A stretch of 15,565 nt of DNA from NCBI GenBank assembly GCA_045616985.1, contig JAZLHU010000031.1:1-15565 (forward strand), given 5' to 3'. The position numbers were made by a program, and so were the translations under genes. Origin of the DNA: RUG13409 sp045616985. GTDB taxonomy: Bacteria > Bacillota > Clostridia > Peptostreptococcales > Anaerovoracaceae. The notes beneath the pieces are model-generated. The model made no database searches, was not told where the DNA came from, and saw nothing but the letters and a program-made list of their open reading frames with translations. Positions 14,337 through 15,565 of this stretch are shown here, piece after piece. How positions within the stretch are numbered: position 1 is the stretch's first letter; every line of letters begins with the position of its first letter.

Positions 14337-15100
14337 TGAAGGCATTAAAAAAAATCTTAATAATACTCGGAATACTGTCCTGCTTGTACGGTGTCAATGT
14401 GGTGGTGCTTGTAAGCAGCGTGCATTGGTTTAATTATGTCTGGTTTATTGCCGGCGGCATTCTGATTTCAGACGGGATTTTTATTGATAAACTTAAAGAA
14501 CTGAACAGGAGGCTGCCAAAAGCTATTACAGTTTTAATACTGCTGCTCATATGTGCGGCCTTTGTTCATTTCGGAAGCTTCGAAGCAAAAGTAATAAAAT
14601 TTGCAAATGCTGTTCCAAATGACGGAGCCTCCTGGATAATAGTTCTTGGCGCAAAAGTCAACGCCGATACGCCGTCTTTGGAATTTCAAAGAAGGCTCGA
14701 GGCGGCAGCCGATTACGCAAAGAAAAATCCGAAAACAAAAATTATTTTAACCGGCGGAATGGGCATAGACGAAATTATGCCGGAATCAGAGGCCGGCTAC
14801 AGAGTATTGATTGGTGAGGGAATAGATCCGTCCGGAATTCTGACGGAAGACAAAAGCACCTCAACAACAGAAAATTTAATTTATGCAAAACAACTGATGC
14901 AAAATCCGCCCTTTGCCGAAAAAATTGAAAACGGAAAAGTAATAATAGTGTCATCCGCCTTTCATTTGTACAGAGCAAGCCTTATTGCAGAAAAGCTCGG
15001 CATAGAAAACACCGAGTACCTCGGAAGCCGGGGCCTTCGGGTTTTGATGCCGCACTATTATGTCAGAGAATATGCCGCCTATGTGCGGGAACTGCTCTAA
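14336..15100 (+). CDS. YdcF/SanA/ElyC-family (DUF218) membrane protein
   Basis: A 254-residue protein with three N-terminal hydrophobic segments (about residues 4-26, 33-50 and 63-80), then a DUF218 domain outside or at the membrane. Typical elements are VLGAKV (103-108), ILTGG (137-141), SE (151-152), EDKSTSTTEN (171-180) and SSAFHLYRA (206-214). Relatives in E. coli (SanA, ElyC, YdcF) affect envelope integrity and lipid-carrier metabolism, but the biochemical activity is unproven. Translation starts within the rnhA stop codon, so the two are coupled. Confidence 0.9.
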   Translation: MKALKKILIILGILSCLYGVNVVVLVSSVHWFNYVWFIAGGILISDGIFIDKLKELNRRLPKAITVLILLLICAAFVHFGSFEAKVIKFANAVPNDGASWIIVLGAKVNADTPSLEFQRRLEAAADYAKKNPKTKIILTGGMGIDEIMPESEAGYRVLIGEGIDPSGILTEDKSTSTTENLIYAKQLMQNPPFAEKIENGKVIIVSSAFHLYRASLIAEKLGIENTEYLGSRGLRVLMPHYYVREYAAYVRELL

Positions 15101-15101
15101 A

Positions 15102-15137
15102 TTGACACCATGGGAAACCGTGGCATAATTATGTCAC
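15102..15137 (+). promoter_or_regulatory. Promoter with nested dyads of a lost Phd/YefM toxin-antitoxin operon
   Basis: TTGACA (15102-15107), 16 nt, CATAAT (15124-15129) form a strong promoter. Between the boxes CCATGG-GAAA-CCGTGG forms a dyad. The -10 lies inside a second palindrome, GTGGCATAATTATGTCAC (15120-15137; the inner ten bases are perfect). Such dyads are expected for an autoregulatory antitoxin operator. The AGGAG before 15150 is the ribosome binding site. Confidence 0.65.
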
Positions 15138-15149
15138 GGAGGAGACAAT

Positions 15150-15227
15150 ATGCCTACAATAATTCCAATCAGAGACTTAAAGGTTCACCTTTTTATTCGT
15201 CCTGCATTCAAAATCTCTAACGCATAA
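15150..15227 (+). pseudogene. Truncated Phd/YefM antitoxin, 5' end only
   Basis: The first 11 codons read MPTIIPIRDLK, the typical start of clostridial Phd/YefM antitoxins (normally about 80-90 residues). A GGAGGAG ribosome binding site and a promoter precede it. After Lys11 the family sequence stops and the frame continues into unrelated codons until TAA at 15225. The DNA there is the opposite strand of another gene remnant, so the antitoxin was cut by a rearrangement. No toxin gene follows. Confidence 0.7.
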
Positions 15228-15368
15228 GTATAAACTCATTTGAAGCGAAGTCAGAATTCCTTCAAAGTTCTTTTCTCCGCCCTTTCCAAATCCGGCTTTT
15301 GCTTTAAGGATATTCGAAAATATCTCTGTATGCGCCTTTATCGTCAGTGCGAACTGAAATTCTTTACA
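15177..15368 (-). pseudogene. Internal fragment resembling an AlkZ-related protein
   Basis: On the minus strand a reading frame of 63 codons without a usable start contains KAKAGFGKGGEKNFEGILTS and LQMSLYLCVRDFE...NKK. I recall this pattern (GKGG-K-F--I-T-LQM--YL---DF---NKKG) from AlkZ-related winged-helix proteins of Clostridia; a homology search is needed to confirm. Conserved-looking sequence starts at about 15330 and ends abruptly at the junction with the antitoxin fragment (about 15180-15190). Only an internal piece of a gene of some 200 residues is left. Confidence 0.45.
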
Positions 15369-15430
15369 TCAACGATTTAATGCATTCATGCCATTCTGAT
15401 TTGATCTATTTATATCCTATGAGCATATGC

Positions 15431-15565
15431 TTTTACTACAGAATGCAGAAATAACGAACGATTTGTCGTAATCTCAAATCATCTTAGCCCTTATGCGGGG
15501 TAAGTACGGTAGTAAGCTGCACTAATTACGACAGAACACCTGTAATCTAACGACTCTGTAGTAAA
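15431..15565. repeat. MITE-like palindromic element, copy 2 (inverted)
   Basis: This is the reverse-complement counterpart of 10-134, with the same TTTTACTACAGA/TGTAGTAAA termini and inner inverted repeat. It carries about 11 extra bases next to CCCTTATGCGGGG (15490-15502). The last A of the terminus is cut off by the window end. Confidence 0.8.

Noticed and set aside
1..15565. CRISPR array, prophage or restriction-modification system
   Set aside because: No regularly spaced repeats, phage structural genes or methylase/nuclease motifs are found on either strand.

Overview
The window is a chromosomal segment of a low-to-moderate-GC bacterium, most likely an anaerobic member of the Bacillota (Clostridia). 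Pointers are the YycH/YycI/YycJ/HtrA gene set, a BspA-like leucine-rich-repeat surface protein, strong purine-rich ribosome binding sites, sigma-A-type promoters and a tRNA with an encoded CCA. Every intact gene lies on the + strand. Species cannot be named from sequence alone.

Layout. A 125-bp palindromic MITE-like element (10-134) opens the window. A good promoter then drives trpS and a patatin-like lipase (380-2435). Next comes a five-gene envelope-stress block (2606-7255): a secreted protein of unknown function, YycH, a short YycI, the YycJ metallo-hydrolase and a membrane-anchored HtrA protease. This is the usual tail of the walRK operon, but without walR and walK. The only recognisable promoter in front of it carries a direct repeat that exactly fits the published WalR box.

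Region 7356-8820 holds an overlapping pair: an aminoglycoside-phosphotransferase-fold kinase and a small RelA/SpoT-type HD hydrolase. A secreted, membrane-anchored BspA-like protein follows (8870-10477). After it come a stand-alone heavy-metal-associated protein and a Zn/Cd/Pb-type P1B ATPase that lacks its first transmembrane helix; the two are split by one in-frame stop. A lambda-crystallin/carnitine-dehydrogenase-like 3-hydroxyacyl-CoA dehydrogenase closes this run (12530-13483).

The end holds tRNA-Pro(GGG) with its own promoter and an unusually structured trailer, then rnhA overlapping a YdcF/SanA-type DUF218 membrane protein. After 15100 there is a graveyard. The intact promoter and first 11 codons of a Phd/YefM antitoxin are fused to an opposite-strand fragment that resembles an AlkZ-related protein. 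A second copy of the MITE follows in inverted orientation and runs to the last base. The window is therefore bounded by inverted copies of one repeat, which may simply reflect where an assembly contig broke.

The clearest candidates for something undescribed are the WalR-box-controlled secreted protein plus yycHIJ-htrA block detached from walRK, the split P1B ATPase, the folded tRNA trailer and the MITE pair.
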